Positions 13,927 through 22,060 of a DNA stretch of 40,212 nucleotides are shown one piece after another. The notes under the pieces are model-generated. The model was not told the DNA's origin, ran no database searches, and saw nothing but the letters and a program-made list of their open reading frames with translations. The position numbers and the translations under genes are program-made. The stretch covers positions 1 to 40,212 of the forward strand of contig CAMOWU010000020.1 in assembly GCA_946628545.1 (NCBI GenBank), in the 5' to 3' direction. Within the stretch, counting starts at the first letter, position 1. Every line of letters begins with the position of its first letter. This DNA is from an uncultured Bacteroides sp. (GTDB lineage: Bacteria; Bacteroidota; Bacteroidia; Bacteroidales; Bacteroidaceae).

Positions 13927-15697
13927 ATGATAGGTCGAGGTTGAGGCGTTCGCGCAGTTTGAGCAGACAGGGGTTCATGCTGCACATGTTTTTGAACTGT
14001 TCTTGTCTGGAATAGGCTCGAGGCCTTTCTTTGACTTCCCTGAGTCTCACCGACATGTTAATGCTGTTGTTGTCCAACTTTTGGCGCAGGTATTGTTCGA
14101 TGGCACTTCTGCTGTTTTTGAGTTGTTCCTCTACCGACGGATTGTTGGCCAGCACTTCGAAGTTGTTGCTGCTGGTGATGTTGAGGTTGCTTTCCAGGTC
14201 GAGCAGTCTTTGTGCCAATGCCGTTTCTTGTTGTGGCAAGGTCTTGGCAAAACTGATCCATGCCATGGACAGTTGTTGGCTGTCCAGCGGTTTGTCGATG
14301 TGTGATGGTTCAACTGGAGTCGATCCCTTAGTCTGATCTGTAGTTTTTTTTGTGCCGTCTTCCCTTGTCAGCCTGATTGAAGCGGTGATGGAAAAGCCTG
14401 ATGTCTTTGTGTTGGATATGCTCGAGGCTACTGGCGCTTTGTTGGTCATGGTTGAGGCCGATGTGGCTTGAGACCTCGTGGGCGCAGACGCAGTGGCCAC
14501 ATGTTGGGTTGCGGCCGTAGCTGGAGCGCTGTTCTTCACGCTCAGCTTGAATATGGGTTTAAGTATCTTCGCAGGGCGACGCCCCGCGCTTTCACCGTCG
14601 TCTTGTGCGGCCTGAGCCACTTCTATCAGCGTCAGTTCCACCAGCAGTCGTTTGTTCTTGCTTTGCTTGTAGTTGATGTCGCAGTTGTTGAGCAGTTTCA
14701 TGGCCTTGACGATGAAATTGCTCTTGCAGCGTTGAGCTTGAGTGTTGTATTGCTGCTGGATTTCCTTGCTGGCCTCGATGAGCGATATGGTTTGCGGGTC
14801 GCGAGCCACGAGCAAGTTGCGGAAGTGCTGTGCCAGTCCGGTGACGAAATAACTCATGTCGAACCCTCTGTTCACGATGTCGTTGAGTGTGAGCAGCGTT
14901 TCCGTGATGTCGTTGCCAAGGAAATAGTCTGTGATGCGGAAATAGTAGTTGTAGTCGAGGACGTTGAGGTTGGCGATTGTGGTGGCGTAGGTGATATTGC
15001 CCTGGGAAAAACTGGCCACCTGGTCGAAGATGGACAGGGCATCGCGCATACCTCCGTCGGCCTTTTCGGCGATGACGTTGAGTGCTGCTGGTTCTGCGGT
15101 GTATCCTTCTCGCTGTGCCACACTTTGAAGGTGAGACACAATATCTTGTATCTCCATGCGCTTGAAGTCATAGACCTGGCATCGGGAGAGAATGGTGGGC
15201 AGGATCTTCTGCTTCTCGGTGGTGGCGAGGATGAAGACAACGTGTGCTGGTGGTTCCTCCAGTGTCTTGAGGAAGGCGTTGAAGGCTGCTTGCGAGAGCA
15301 TGTGCACCTCGTCGATGATGAACACCTTGTACTTGCCCACCTGAGGCGGTATGCGGGTTTGTTCCATCAGTGTCTTGATGTCCTCCACACCGTTGTTGGA
15401 GGCGGCGTCGAGTTCGATGATGTTGTAGGAGCGTTGTTCGTTGAACGACTTGCACGACTCGCACTCATTGCATGCCTCGCCATCGGGCTGTCGGTTCATG
15501 CAGTTGATGGTTTTGGCGAAGATGCGTGCACAAGTGGTCTTACCCACTCCTCTGGGACCGCAAAAGAGGTAAGCGTGTGCCAGATGACCTGATGCGATGG
15601 CGTTCTTGAGTGTGGTGGTGAGCGCTTGCTGACCTACGACACTGTCGAAACTCATCGGCCTGTATTTTCGTGCTGATACGATGTAGTTGTTGTCCAT
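13925..15697 (-). CDS. dnaX: DNA polymerase III subunits tau/gamma
   Basis: Clamp-loader ATPase, 590 residues. N-terminal AAA+ domain with Walker A GPRGVGKTT (about 48-56), zinc-binding cysteines in CMNRQPDGEACNECESC, Walker B DEVHMLS and sensor I ATTEKQKILPTILSRC. Domain III follows to about residue 370. A low-complexity Ala/Thr/Ser linker (about 385-470) then leads to the C-terminal tau part. Codons 449-451 read ACA AAA AAA with eight consecutive A (14344-14351), giving an A_AAA_AAA heptamer. A -1 shift meets TAA five codons later and would yield a gamma form of about 456 residues. The promoter box is at 15759-15766. Confidence 0.95.
   Translation of the reverse strand: MDNNYIVSARKYRPMSFDSVVGQQALTTTLKNAIASGHLAHAYLFCGPRGVGKTTCARIFAKTINCMNRQPDGEACNECESCKSFNEQRSYNIIELDAASNNGVEDIKTLMEQTRIPPQVGKYKVFIIDEVHMLSQAAFNAFLKTLEEPPAHVVFILATTEKQKILPTILSRCQVYDFKRMEIQDIVSHLQSVAQREGYTAEPAALNVIAEKADGGMRDALSIFDQVASFSQGNITYATTIANLNVLDYNYYFRITDYFLGNDITETLLTLNDIVNRGFDMSYFVTGLAQHFRNLLVARDPQTISLIEASKEIQQQYNTQAQRCKSNFIVKAMKLLNNCDINYKQSKNKRLLVELTLIEVAQAAQDDGESAGRRPAKILKPIFKLSVKNSAPATAATQHVATASAPTRSQATSASTMTNKAPVASSISNTKTSGFSITASIRLTREDGTKKTTDQTKGSTPVEPSHIDKPLDSQQLSMAWISFAKTLPQQETALAQRLLDLESNLNITSSNNFEVLANNPSVEEQLKNSRSAIEQYLRQKLDNNSINMSVRLREVKERPRAYSRQEQFKNMCSMNPCLLKLRERLNLDLS
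14328..14363 (-). promoter_or_regulatory. Candidate -1 frameshift site within dnaX
   Basis: On the minus strand AGGGA precedes A_AAA_AAA by about 9 bases, and a -1 stop TAA is at 14330-14328. The arrangement mirrors the Escherichia coli dnaX signal (AGGGAG, then A_AAA_AAG). Eight A in a row could also cause polymerase slippage, as known for Thermus dnaX. A downstream stem is not obvious to me. Confidence 0.6.
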
Positions 15698-15758
15698 GAT
15701 TCTTTTTGGTGTGACAAGCTGGGTGTGGTATTTTATAGAAGTCCTTTATAGTTATTGG

Positions 15759-15788
15759 CAAAGTTAACCATATTTTTTGAGAAAACAA
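15759..15788 (-). promoter_or_regulatory. Promoter of dnaX
   Basis: Minus-strand TAACTTTG at 15759-15766 and TTG at 15786-15788, with about 20 bases between them. The leader would be about 55 bases. Confidence 0.6.
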
Positions 15789-15810
15789 TGACGAAGGTAC
15801 GAAAATGCTT

Positions 15811-15852
15811 AAAAAAAGGTATGCGGCCGATTCACACCGACCGCATACCTTT
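15811..15852 (-). terminator. Terminator hairpin with T-run on minus strand
   Basis: A 12-bp stem pairs 15815-15826 with 15841-15852. Its minus-strand 3' side continues as an uninterrupted T-run (seven T over 15811-15817). No annotated gene runs into it from the right, which is the main reason to suspect an RNA gene there. Confidence 0.75.
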
Positions 15853-15970
15853 ACAAATGAGAACATTTGTGAGACTTGGTGTAGATGATGAGAAAAAACA
15901 CCGTCATCTCTGGTTGCTATAAACTAACTAACTTAACTAATTATTTCCACAAGTAAAACTTTTTCTTTCG
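15811..15970 (-). ncRNA. Candidate small RNA upstream of dnaX
   Basis: On the minus strand a TAATTTTG box (15975-15982) is followed by about 160 bases without a reading frame, ending at a strong terminator. Stems seen are AGATGA with TCATCT (15883-15888/15904-15909), ACAAATG with CATTTGT around a 4-base loop (15853-15859/15864-15870), and the final 12-bp stem AAAGGTATGCGG/CCGCATACCTTT (15815-15826/15841-15852) that runs into seven T on this strand. The dnaX promoter lies beyond the terminator, so this would be an independent transcript. I do not recognise an Rfam family. The -33 element is weak. Confidence 0.5.
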
Positions 15971-15974
15971 CTTG

Positions 15975-15982
15975 CAAAATTA
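15975..15982 (-). promoter_or_regulatory. Promoter -7 box of the candidate small RNA
   Basis: Minus-strand TAATTTTGC fits TAnnTTTG(C). No good -33 element is visible. Confidence 0.4.
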
Positions 15983-16319
15983 GCACAATCATTGCAATCA
16001 TATACTATATATTTGTTTCAAAAGTTTGCGTATTTTTATCATATCGCGACATTTTGAAAAATTGATTCAGAATTGATATTTTTTGGTTGAAGTATGGAAT
16101 GAAACAACTGTTTATTCGAATATTTTCTCAACTATAGCTGCTGGTAAACCCTTTTTTCACCCTAATCATCAGGTGCTTTTTATTTCCTTTTTTCTCTTGA
16201 AACGGCCATTCAGTATCCGCTGGTTTTCGGATGATGTTTTTTTTTAGGGTTAATTCTAACTTTTTGTTGATGAAATATGTCTTTTTTCTGTTGTTTCAAG
16301 ATAATAATTTGATTATTAC

Positions 16320-16350
16320 TTGGGTAAAAGTGTAAAAAAACTAAATTTGC
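16320..16350 (+). promoter_or_regulatory. Promoter of the LruC-domain gene
   Basis: TTG at 16320-16322 and TAAATTTGC at 16342-16350, 19 bases apart. The leader is about 205 bases and contains a bulged hairpin (16391-16417). Confidence 0.65.
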
Positions 16351-16562
16351 AGCGTGAAAGCTACTCAATCACTCTGTAATCTATGAATATTGGTTGTGCC
16401 TCTTTGTTTGGCAACCACAACTTTGAAAAGATGAAATACGAGTTTCTGATTGAATGTTCAATGAAGAGCTAAACATCCTCGTTGACTCAATCCGAACAGA
16501 TGAAAAACGTGTTTAAACGATTAAGGATTTATAGTGTTATTAATTATTAAAACGAGTTGATT

Positions 16563-18419
16563 ATGAGGAAAAGAAATGTTTTGTTGACGGTTTTTGCGAT
16601 GACCGCCTTTGTTTCCTGTCGGGACAGTAGCCGTGAGAGCGGCAATTTGCCCTATTCACAGGATGAACTTGAGTTTTTGATGCGTTACACACAAAAGTTC
16701 GAATCTAAGTTTGGTGAGGTCAATACATCTCACAACTGGGGGTTTGGACTACAACCCATTGCCGGTGCGGAGAAAAGTTCTCGAGTCGCTGTGGTGAATT
16801 CCAATGAATGGGTTGATGTCTATCATTTCGATGTACCCGGTGGTTTGTCTGCCAACCAGAACCTGCCCTGGGGATGGGCACACGGCGATGTGACAAACTA
16901 TGAGCGTGCATACGTCTATTGGTGGTTCTCCACACACCGTTGGCCTGTGACGACAGAAGTGAACTGGAGCGACTATTTCATTCAGTATGTCTGGGGACAA
17001 CCCGAGCATTCCGACTTGAATGGTGATGGCACACGCTACAATGACGGCATTCCAGACTATGGTATGGACAATATCAAGGCCATCTTGCCTGGCAAGGAGT
17101 CAGCCAATCCCGCTTCCAACATCACTTCCGAGAATGCCAATACTCATATCTTCAGTGATTTATTGAGTGACTATGAGCATGTGAGTGATTTCAATGCCGG
17201 TGGGCGTGCCAGAGAACAGGTGATGTATGAGGCCAACTCCAGCACCAAGGATTTTCTCTATGAATCGTCTTTCGGGAGTGAGTTTCACAACAACTGGACT
17301 CTGCAATATATCAACGGCAACTATTATCTGGCCTTTGATTACTGGCATGAGAAGAAAGATGCCAATGGGAACATTGTCTATGATAATTGCAATCCCGTTC
17401 CTGCCGATGGATATTACAACGACTGGATTCTGAAGTTGGGAAGTGGCACCCACACTGTTGACAACTACACCCGTCGTGTGATGTGCGAGGACCTGGGCAA
17501 CACGTTCGACTGGGATTTTAATGATGTGGTGTTTGATGTGACTACATTCATGGAGAACCAGGAATACTATGCCATGATCACACTTCAGGCAGCAGGTGGT
17601 ACAAAACCCATCTTTGTGGGCGATTTTGAGCATGAGGCTCATGCCATGTTTGGTGTGCCACATACTCAACCCGTGAATGTGGCGGCTGGCGTGATGCGCC
17701 CTGCGGTGGTCTGGCGGTTGAAATTGACTGACGACCAGTTGGAAACGATTGACGGCGTGGTGTATGCCAAGACTGAGTCCATACCTATTTATGTTGAGGT
17801 TGATGGTATTGTGGCAGGAGAGGCAGTGCCTTACGAGATTCAGAATGAGAAGGGTTTGGCCCCACAGAAGATTTGCTGTCCTGTCAACACCTATTGGTTG
17901 AAAGAGTTGACAGGTATAGAGAAAGGGCATCCCCGTTTCACGTCCTGGGCCAAGGGTGGCAGCAAAGCCACCGATGAAACTCTTCCTGTGGATGATGAGT
18001 TCTTTGTGACCACCACCAATGGCACACCCAACTTCTCCTATCTGTATGCAGATCTTGGCAAGCCCTATGCCGTGACTTATGCTCCTGGAAAGGAGAACGG
18101 TTGGCAACAGACCACTTTCACTCCTTGGAAGGAACTGTGGGAACGCAGAGACAAGATTGACACCCAGTTCACCCAAGATTGGACTTATACAAAGAGCTGG
18201 AAAGAGGTGCGTGAGAATGGTGTTTTGGTAGGGCATGCACCCAACGAGACTTATTCTCGTAGTTTCATCCAGGAGGCACCCTATATCTTCAGTGGCACTG
18301 GTACGGATGACCCGATAGCCTTGTCGCCCGATAAAATGCAAGTCATTATCAATAGTGCTGCCACTTATAGCGAATTCTACAATGGTGTGGTATGGCAGCC
18401 CAGCGATGGCAACCAATAG
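16563..18419 (+). CDS. LruC-domain (DUF4842) lipoprotein
   Basis: A 618-residue cell-surface lipoprotein with lipobox AFVSC near Cys19. A Ca-binding-like DLNGDGTRYNDGIPD lies near residue 151. The LruC hallmark GNTFDWDFNDVVFDV follows near residues 311-325, and a DUF4842-type C-terminal region contains KLTDDQLETIDG and KGHPRFTSW. LruC proteins are found across Bacteroidota and other phyla; their function is unknown and surface or adhesion roles have been proposed. I chose the ATG at 16563; a TTG two codons earlier is less likely. It is a single gene with its own promoter and long leader, convergent with the GH115 gene behind a 19-bp hairpin. Confidence 0.9.
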   Translation: MRKRNVLLTVFAMTAFVSCRDSSRESGNLPYSQDELEFLMRYTQKFESKFGEVNTSHNWGFGLQPIAGAEKSSRVAVVNSNEWVDVYHFDVPGGLSANQNLPWGWAHGDVTNYERAYVYWWFSTHRWPVTTEVNWSDYFIQYVWGQPEHSDLNGDGTRYNDGIPDYGMDNIKAILPGKESANPASNITSENANTHIFSDLLSDYEHVSDFNAGGRAREQVMYEANSSTKDFLYESSFGSEFHNNWTLQYINGNYYLAFDYWHEKKDANGNIVYDNCNPVPADGYYNDWILKLGSGTHTVDNYTRRVMCEDLGNTFDWDFNDVVFDVTTFMENQEYYAMITLQAAGGTKPIFVGDFEHEAHAMFGVPHTQPVNVAAGVMRPAVVWRLKLTDDQLETIDGVVYAKTESIPIYVEVDGIVAGEAVPYEIQNEKGLAPQKICCPVNTYWLKELTGIEKGHPRFTSWAKGGSKATDETLPVDDEFFVTTTNGTPNFSYLYADLGKPYAVTYAPGKENGWQQTTFTPWKELWERRDKIDTQFTQDWTYTKSWKEVRENGVLVGHAPNETYSRSFIQEAPYIFSGTGTDDPIALSPDKMQVIINSAATYSEFYNGVVWQPSDGNQ

Positions 18420-18437
18420 ATAAGACCATAACCTGAC

Positions 18438-18480
18438 TATAGAAAGGGGCTGAACCAAGACGGTTCAGCCCCTTTCTATA
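18438..18480. terminator. Bidirectional hairpin between convergent genes
   Basis: Positions 18438-18456 pair perfectly with 18462-18480 (19 bp, loop AAGAC). It sits between the stop codons of the LruC gene and the GH115 gene and is symmetrical. There is no T-run on either side, only TATA ends, so it would stall or protect transcripts from both directions. Confidence 0.7.
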
Positions 18481-18501
18481 CTTATGGTGGTTGTGTTGAT
18501 G

Positions 18502-21072
18502 CTATCGTTTATATGGTGACTCTTCCATGAAGAGGAAGGATGGCTTGTAGCCTCCGCAGTCGAGCACCAGTTTCTCAAACACTGTGCCAGGCTCTATGGG
18601 CTGGAGAGTGATGGTGTGGTAGCCATCGGCAGAAGGTGTGAGTGAGAATTTTTCCTTGCAGTCGATGATCCTTCTTGCCACAGTGGGATACATGCGTGTG
18701 TAAGCGTTGTTCTGGTCCTCGTTGAGGTCGTGGTTGTAGTTCACCTCGCGAGGAGTGCCACCATCTAAGGCAATGGTGAAACGGTGCCCTTTGGCATTGG
18801 CGAACGCCAGTGTGGATTTGATGACGACATGCAGTTCCACCTCCTTCACATCCTTGGGTACCAATACCTTGTAGGAGAGCGAGGCATTGTCGGTGGGTTG
18901 CGAATAAGGCTGGAGAGATATGCCGCTGAGGGTGCGTCCCATATAAGGAATGACAGTCCATTTGGCATTGGCTGCGTCTGTTTTGGCGAAATAGTGTTCT
19001 GCCTCGATAGCGGCCACACCGTTGTTGACGCTGAACACATAACCACCATCGGTGAGGTTGGCTGTATCGATACGCTCCACCTTGGGCATGATGTCTGCTG
19101 GGAAGTTGTCGTTCCAGGATGTGTAGCCGATATGTTTCTGAATCATCATGTTCTTCCACTTGCCGTTCGACATGACGTTGTTGTAGTCGTCCATCAATTC
19201 CTTGTCGCGCTTGAAGTCAGCCTCCACACGGTCTGCCCACTCGTTGGCGCGGGGATCACCCAGTCGGAAGAGATGCCTGTTCATGGCCTGAGCGTAGTAC
19301 ATGTCATAGACGTTGGCCATCGCTTGTACGGGGAAGAGCACGAGTTGCTTGTAGGCGTCGCGGTATTTGGGGTCGAGTGTCAGGTATTGTCTGAGTGCTT
19401 CGGCTTCCAGACGTGCGAAGTCGTCGGTCACTTGCTTCCATTCTCCTGTCTGCAGGTTGTAGGTGTTGGCGTCGAGCATCTCTGCCGTGCATCGTCCGGC
19501 ATACTTGCAGTAGAGGTTGAGTATGCGTGTGGCCTCGTCTGCCTGCGCCTTGCCGAGTTGCTGTGTGAAGAAGTCGCGTGTGTGGTCGAGGATATTGTCC
19601 ACGGTGAATGCCTTGGGATTCCATGCCATGTTGAGGAAATAGGTGATGGGGTACTCCATAGGTTTGAGGTCGCCCACGTTGAGAATCCACAGTTTATCGA
19701 CTCCGTAGTCGTAGGTGGCTTGAAGTTGTTCCCACATATTCTGTATGGGTGTGACATTCAACCATTTGGAGTTACGAGGAGCCCCCACATAGTCCACATG
19801 GTAGTAGATGCCCCATCCACCCTTGTGGAGACGTTCCTTGGCGTCAGGCAGGTGGCGCACGTCGCCCCAGTTGTCGTCGCTCAGAAGCATGATGACATCA
19901 TCGGGCACGCGCAGTCCCATGTCGTAATAGCGTTGCACCTCTTTATATAGTGCCCATACTTGTGGACGTTTCTCAGCGGGTTGTCCCGTCACTTCCTTGA
20001 TGATCTGTCTCTGGTTCTTCACGATGGTGCGGAGCAAGTCCATGTTGGCTTTATCCTGACCTTCGTATTCATCGTCGTGTCCTTCCTTGCCTCCCATGGC
20101 AGTGTCGCCGTCGCCACGCATACCGATGGTGATAAGGTCCTCAGTGTCTTTGGCTCGTTCCATACCCAGGCGGAAGAAGTCGTCGATGACCTTCTGGTTG
20201 GTGGCGTAGTTCCATTCACCGTACTCACGACGATGGCGTGCCCATTCCTGGTGGTTGCGGGCCATAGGTTCATGATGCGACGTACCCATGATGACGCCCA
20301 TGTCGTTGGCGGTAGGACTGTTGAGAGGGTCGTCGGCATAGAAACTCCATCCCCACATGGCAGGCCAGAGGTAGTTGCCACGCAGTCGCAAGATGAGTTC
20401 GAATACACGCGCATAAAAGCGGTGGTCGCCGTATTTGGTCCCGTAGGTATGTTCCACCCATCCCGTGAGGCAGGGAGCCTCGTCGTTGAGGAAGATGCCG
20501 CGATAGCGCACAGCCGGTTCGCCAGCGGTGTAGGTGCCTCGTTGGATGGCGGCGTAGTCGTGATGCTCCACAGGCACGTCTGCCCAGTCGTACCAAGGCG
20601 ATACACCTATTTGCTCCGACAGTTCATAGATTCCGTAGATGGCACCCCGTCGGTCGCTTCCTGCAATGACCAATGCTTCCTCTATGCCGGGGAAGGGGTT
20701 AGCCACGGTGGTCATGATGTACTTCTCCACCTTGCCTTTTAATTCCTTGGCGTTGATGTGTTTGGCTTTCACCAGTTTGCTGATGTACTTGCTGTCGATT
20801 GTTCCAGCAATGACCAACCGCTTGTCTCCAGCGATGTCTTCTTTCAGTGCGGGTTTGTTGCCGCAGACCCTCTCGAAGTCGGCTTGAAGGTTGCCGGCGG
20901 CGATGAGCACTCCTTTGTTGTCGGCCGGGTCGATGAGGATGTTGACGGGTTGGTTGTTGTTGATGAGTTGGAATCCCTCACTTGAAGGGCTGTAGGAAGT
21001 GATGCCCTTGTGATCGATAGCGGCAATGGCCTGCGCCGTTATCAGCATGAGAATCAATAAGAACTGTTTCAT
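18502..21072 (-). CDS. Glycoside hydrolase family 115 (alpha-glucuronidase type)
   Basis: An 856-residue exported enzyme with a signal peptide at 1-18 (ends AIAA). GH115 enzymes release glucuronic acid or 4-O-methylglucuronic acid side chains from glucuronoxylan. The family core is clear: an N-terminal domain with NNNQPVNILIDPADNKGVLIAAGNLQ, the central barrel with YRGIFLNDEAPCLTGW, RLRGNYLWPAMWG, TSHHEPMARNHQEWARHR and DDVIMLLSDDNWGDVRHLP, and the C-terminal GH115 domain starting near AIEAEHYFAKTDAANAKW. The length is normal. No other xylan genes, SusCD pair or regulator lie beside it. The promoter box is at 21136-21143. Confidence 0.93.
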   Translation of the reverse strand: MKQFLLILMLITAQAIAAIDHKGITSYSPSSEGFQLINNNQPVNILIDPADNKGVLIAAGNLQADFERVCGNKPALKEDIAGDKRLVIAGTIDSKYISKLVKAKHINAKELKGKVEKYIMTTVANPFPGIEEALVIAGSDRRGAIYGIYELSEQIGVSPWYDWADVPVEHHDYAAIQRGTYTAGEPAVRYRGIFLNDEAPCLTGWVEHTYGTKYGDHRFYARVFELILRLRGNYLWPAMWGWSFYADDPLNSPTANDMGVIMGTSHHEPMARNHQEWARHRREYGEWNYATNQKVIDDFFRLGMERAKDTEDLITIGMRGDGDTAMGGKEGHDDEYEGQDKANMDLLRTIVKNQRQIIKEVTGQPAEKRPQVWALYKEVQRYYDMGLRVPDDVIMLLSDDNWGDVRHLPDAKERLHKGGWGIYYHVDYVGAPRNSKWLNVTPIQNMWEQLQATYDYGVDKLWILNVGDLKPMEYPITYFLNMAWNPKAFTVDNILDHTRDFFTQQLGKAQADEATRILNLYCKYAGRCTAEMLDANTYNLQTGEWKQVTDDFARLEAEALRQYLTLDPKYRDAYKQLVLFPVQAMANVYDMYYAQAMNRHLFRLGDPRANEWADRVEADFKRDKELMDDYNNVMSNGKWKNMMIQKHIGYTSWNDNFPADIMPKVERIDTANLTDGGYVFSVNNGVAAIEAEHYFAKTDAANAKWTVIPYMGRTLSGISLQPYSQPTDNASLSYKVLVPKDVKEVELHVVIKSTLAFANAKGHRFTIALDGGTPREVNYNHDLNEDQNNAYTRMYPTVARRIIDCKEKFSLTPSADGYHTITLQPIEPGTVFEKLVLDCGGYKPSFLFMEESPYKR

Positions 21073-21135
21073 ATCTTTGTGTTACTTTTTAATTGCTTTG
21101 ACTTCTGAATAGAAGTGGTTCGCTCTTCTATAAGG

Positions 21136-21143
21136 CAAAGTTA
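21136..21143 (-). promoter_or_regulatory. Promoter -7 box for the GH115 gene
   Basis: Minus-strand TAACTTTGC fits TAnnTTTG(C), 63 bases upstream of the ATG. Confidence 0.55.
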
Positions 21144-21229
21144 TCATTTTAAGATATGAACAACCTGCAATCCTTGTAACAAGAATTGCGTGAAAAGTAA
21201 CATAAAGAATTTAGACGCTGAAAAAGGAT

Positions 21230-21922
21230 TTATTTGCCGTGGTCGTTGACCAGTTGGATATACCGTGCCACGTCGGGGTGGTCGCGGAAGGACTGGGGTG
21301 CGCGTCCGTAGATTTCATCGATTTGCGGTGTGGTGGTGGGGTAGCCGTAGTGCTTGTAGGCGTCGTTGCAGAGCTGCATGAAGAAGGTGACGCCAAGCAC
21401 ATTGTCGAAGTTGCGGGTGATGAAACTGGTCTCCAGCCGGTCGAGCTGCATGGTCACTGCATTAGCTTTTCCACGGATCTCATCCACAATCTGGTCCTCG
21501 GAATATCCCTCAAGAATCATGAGGCTTTCGCGATGGGGCAGGTCGTTGAGGATGAGCACGAGCGAGTCGCGTTGGTTGAGGAAGGTGTAGAGCGAGTCGT
21601 TGAGTGGCGTGCCTGAGATGCGTATGCGTGCGTTGACAATGTCGATGTTGATGTCGCCTTGCTCCAACACTACGGGGATGACATTCTCGTTGTCCATGAA
21701 CAATGTGACGCAACGTATGGAATCGAGGATGCCAGTCATGTTGAACTTGCCATGCACCACCTCGCATGAGTCGATGGCCTTAAGAGCATCGTTGTTGTAT
21801 TCTTTCAGATATGCCATTTTGCCATTGAGTACACTTTGCGAGGTGTTTCCTGCGATATTGTATTTGTCACTGCACGAAACGACCAATGGTAGGCTCAATA
21901 ATAATAAAAGTAATCTTCTCAT
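21230..21922 (-). CDS. DUF4369-type lipoprotein
   Basis: A 230-residue lipoprotein with lipobox LVVSC at Cys17. The N-terminal half has the DUF4369 pattern, AYLKEYNNDALKAIDSCEVVHGKFNMTG followed by VTLFMDNENVIPVVLEQGDINIDI. In many Bacteroidales this domain precedes a thioredoxin-like TlpA domain. Here the protein ends after a helical part (QIVDEIRGKANAVTMQLDRLETSF) without a CxxC motif, so it is the short, thioredoxin-less form. Function is unknown. It is transcribed from a TAATTTTG box at 21945-21952; the GH115 gene behind it has its own promoter box. Confidence 0.85.
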   Translation of the reverse strand: MRRLLLLLLSLPLVVSCSDKYNIAGNTSQSVLNGKMAYLKEYNNDALKAIDSCEVVHGKFNMTGILDSIRCVTLFMDNENVIPVVLEQGDINIDIVNARIRISGTPLNDSLYTFLNQRDSLVLILNDLPHRESLMILEGYSEDQIVDEIRGKANAVTMQLDRLETSFITRNFDNVLGVTFFMQLCNDAYKHYGYPTTTPQIDEIYGRAPQSFRDHPDVARYIQLVNDHGK

Positions 21923-21944
21923 ATCTTTTTTGAATTCAACAGCA

Positions 21945-21952
21945 CAAAATTA
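21945..21952 (-). promoter_or_regulatory. Promoter -7 box for the DUF4369 gene
   Basis: Minus-strand TAATTTTG fits TAnnTTTG, 22 bases upstream of the ATG. Confidence 0.5.
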
Positions 21953-22060
21953 CAATGCTTCTGTCAACTGGCAAAATCATTTATTTCTATTTGACAAAGA
22001 ATTAACCTTATTTTTCAGTATGAGTGGGATTATTTATGACTTTTTATCATTTCTGGGGTA

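Larger units (their letters stand above)
15698..16562. other. 865-base intergenic region: dnaX promoter, candidate sRNA, LruC leader
   Basis: No conventional gene lies here. From left to right it holds the dnaX promoter (15759-15766, minus), a terminator-like hairpin (15815-15852), a structured minus-strand segment with its own promoter box (to 15982), an AT-rich stretch without recognisable features (about 15985-16335), the LruC promoter (16342-16350) and its 210-base leader. That leader holds two overlapping tiny frames (16383-16472, 30 codons with stop; 16454-16516, 21 codons with stop). Confidence 0.6.

Noticed and set aside
14468-15592. A 374-codon frame on the plus strand, antisense to dnaX
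   Set aside because: It lies entirely over a clearly conserved gene, has a cysteine- and valine-rich composition typical of reverse-strand frames, and has no promoter or known motif.
17160-18458. A 432-codon minus-strand frame over the LruC gene
   Set aside because: It is antisense to a gene with lipobox and LruC motif. Composition (His, Ile, Cys rich) shows it is a reading-frame shadow.
18784-19950. A 388-codon plus-strand frame over the GH115 gene
   Set aside because: It is antisense to a full-length conserved enzyme and has no family motif.
21230-21922. Thioredoxin-like TlpA protein
   Set aside because: The DUF4369 part is present, but there is no CxxC motif and the protein stops before a thioredoxin domain would fit.
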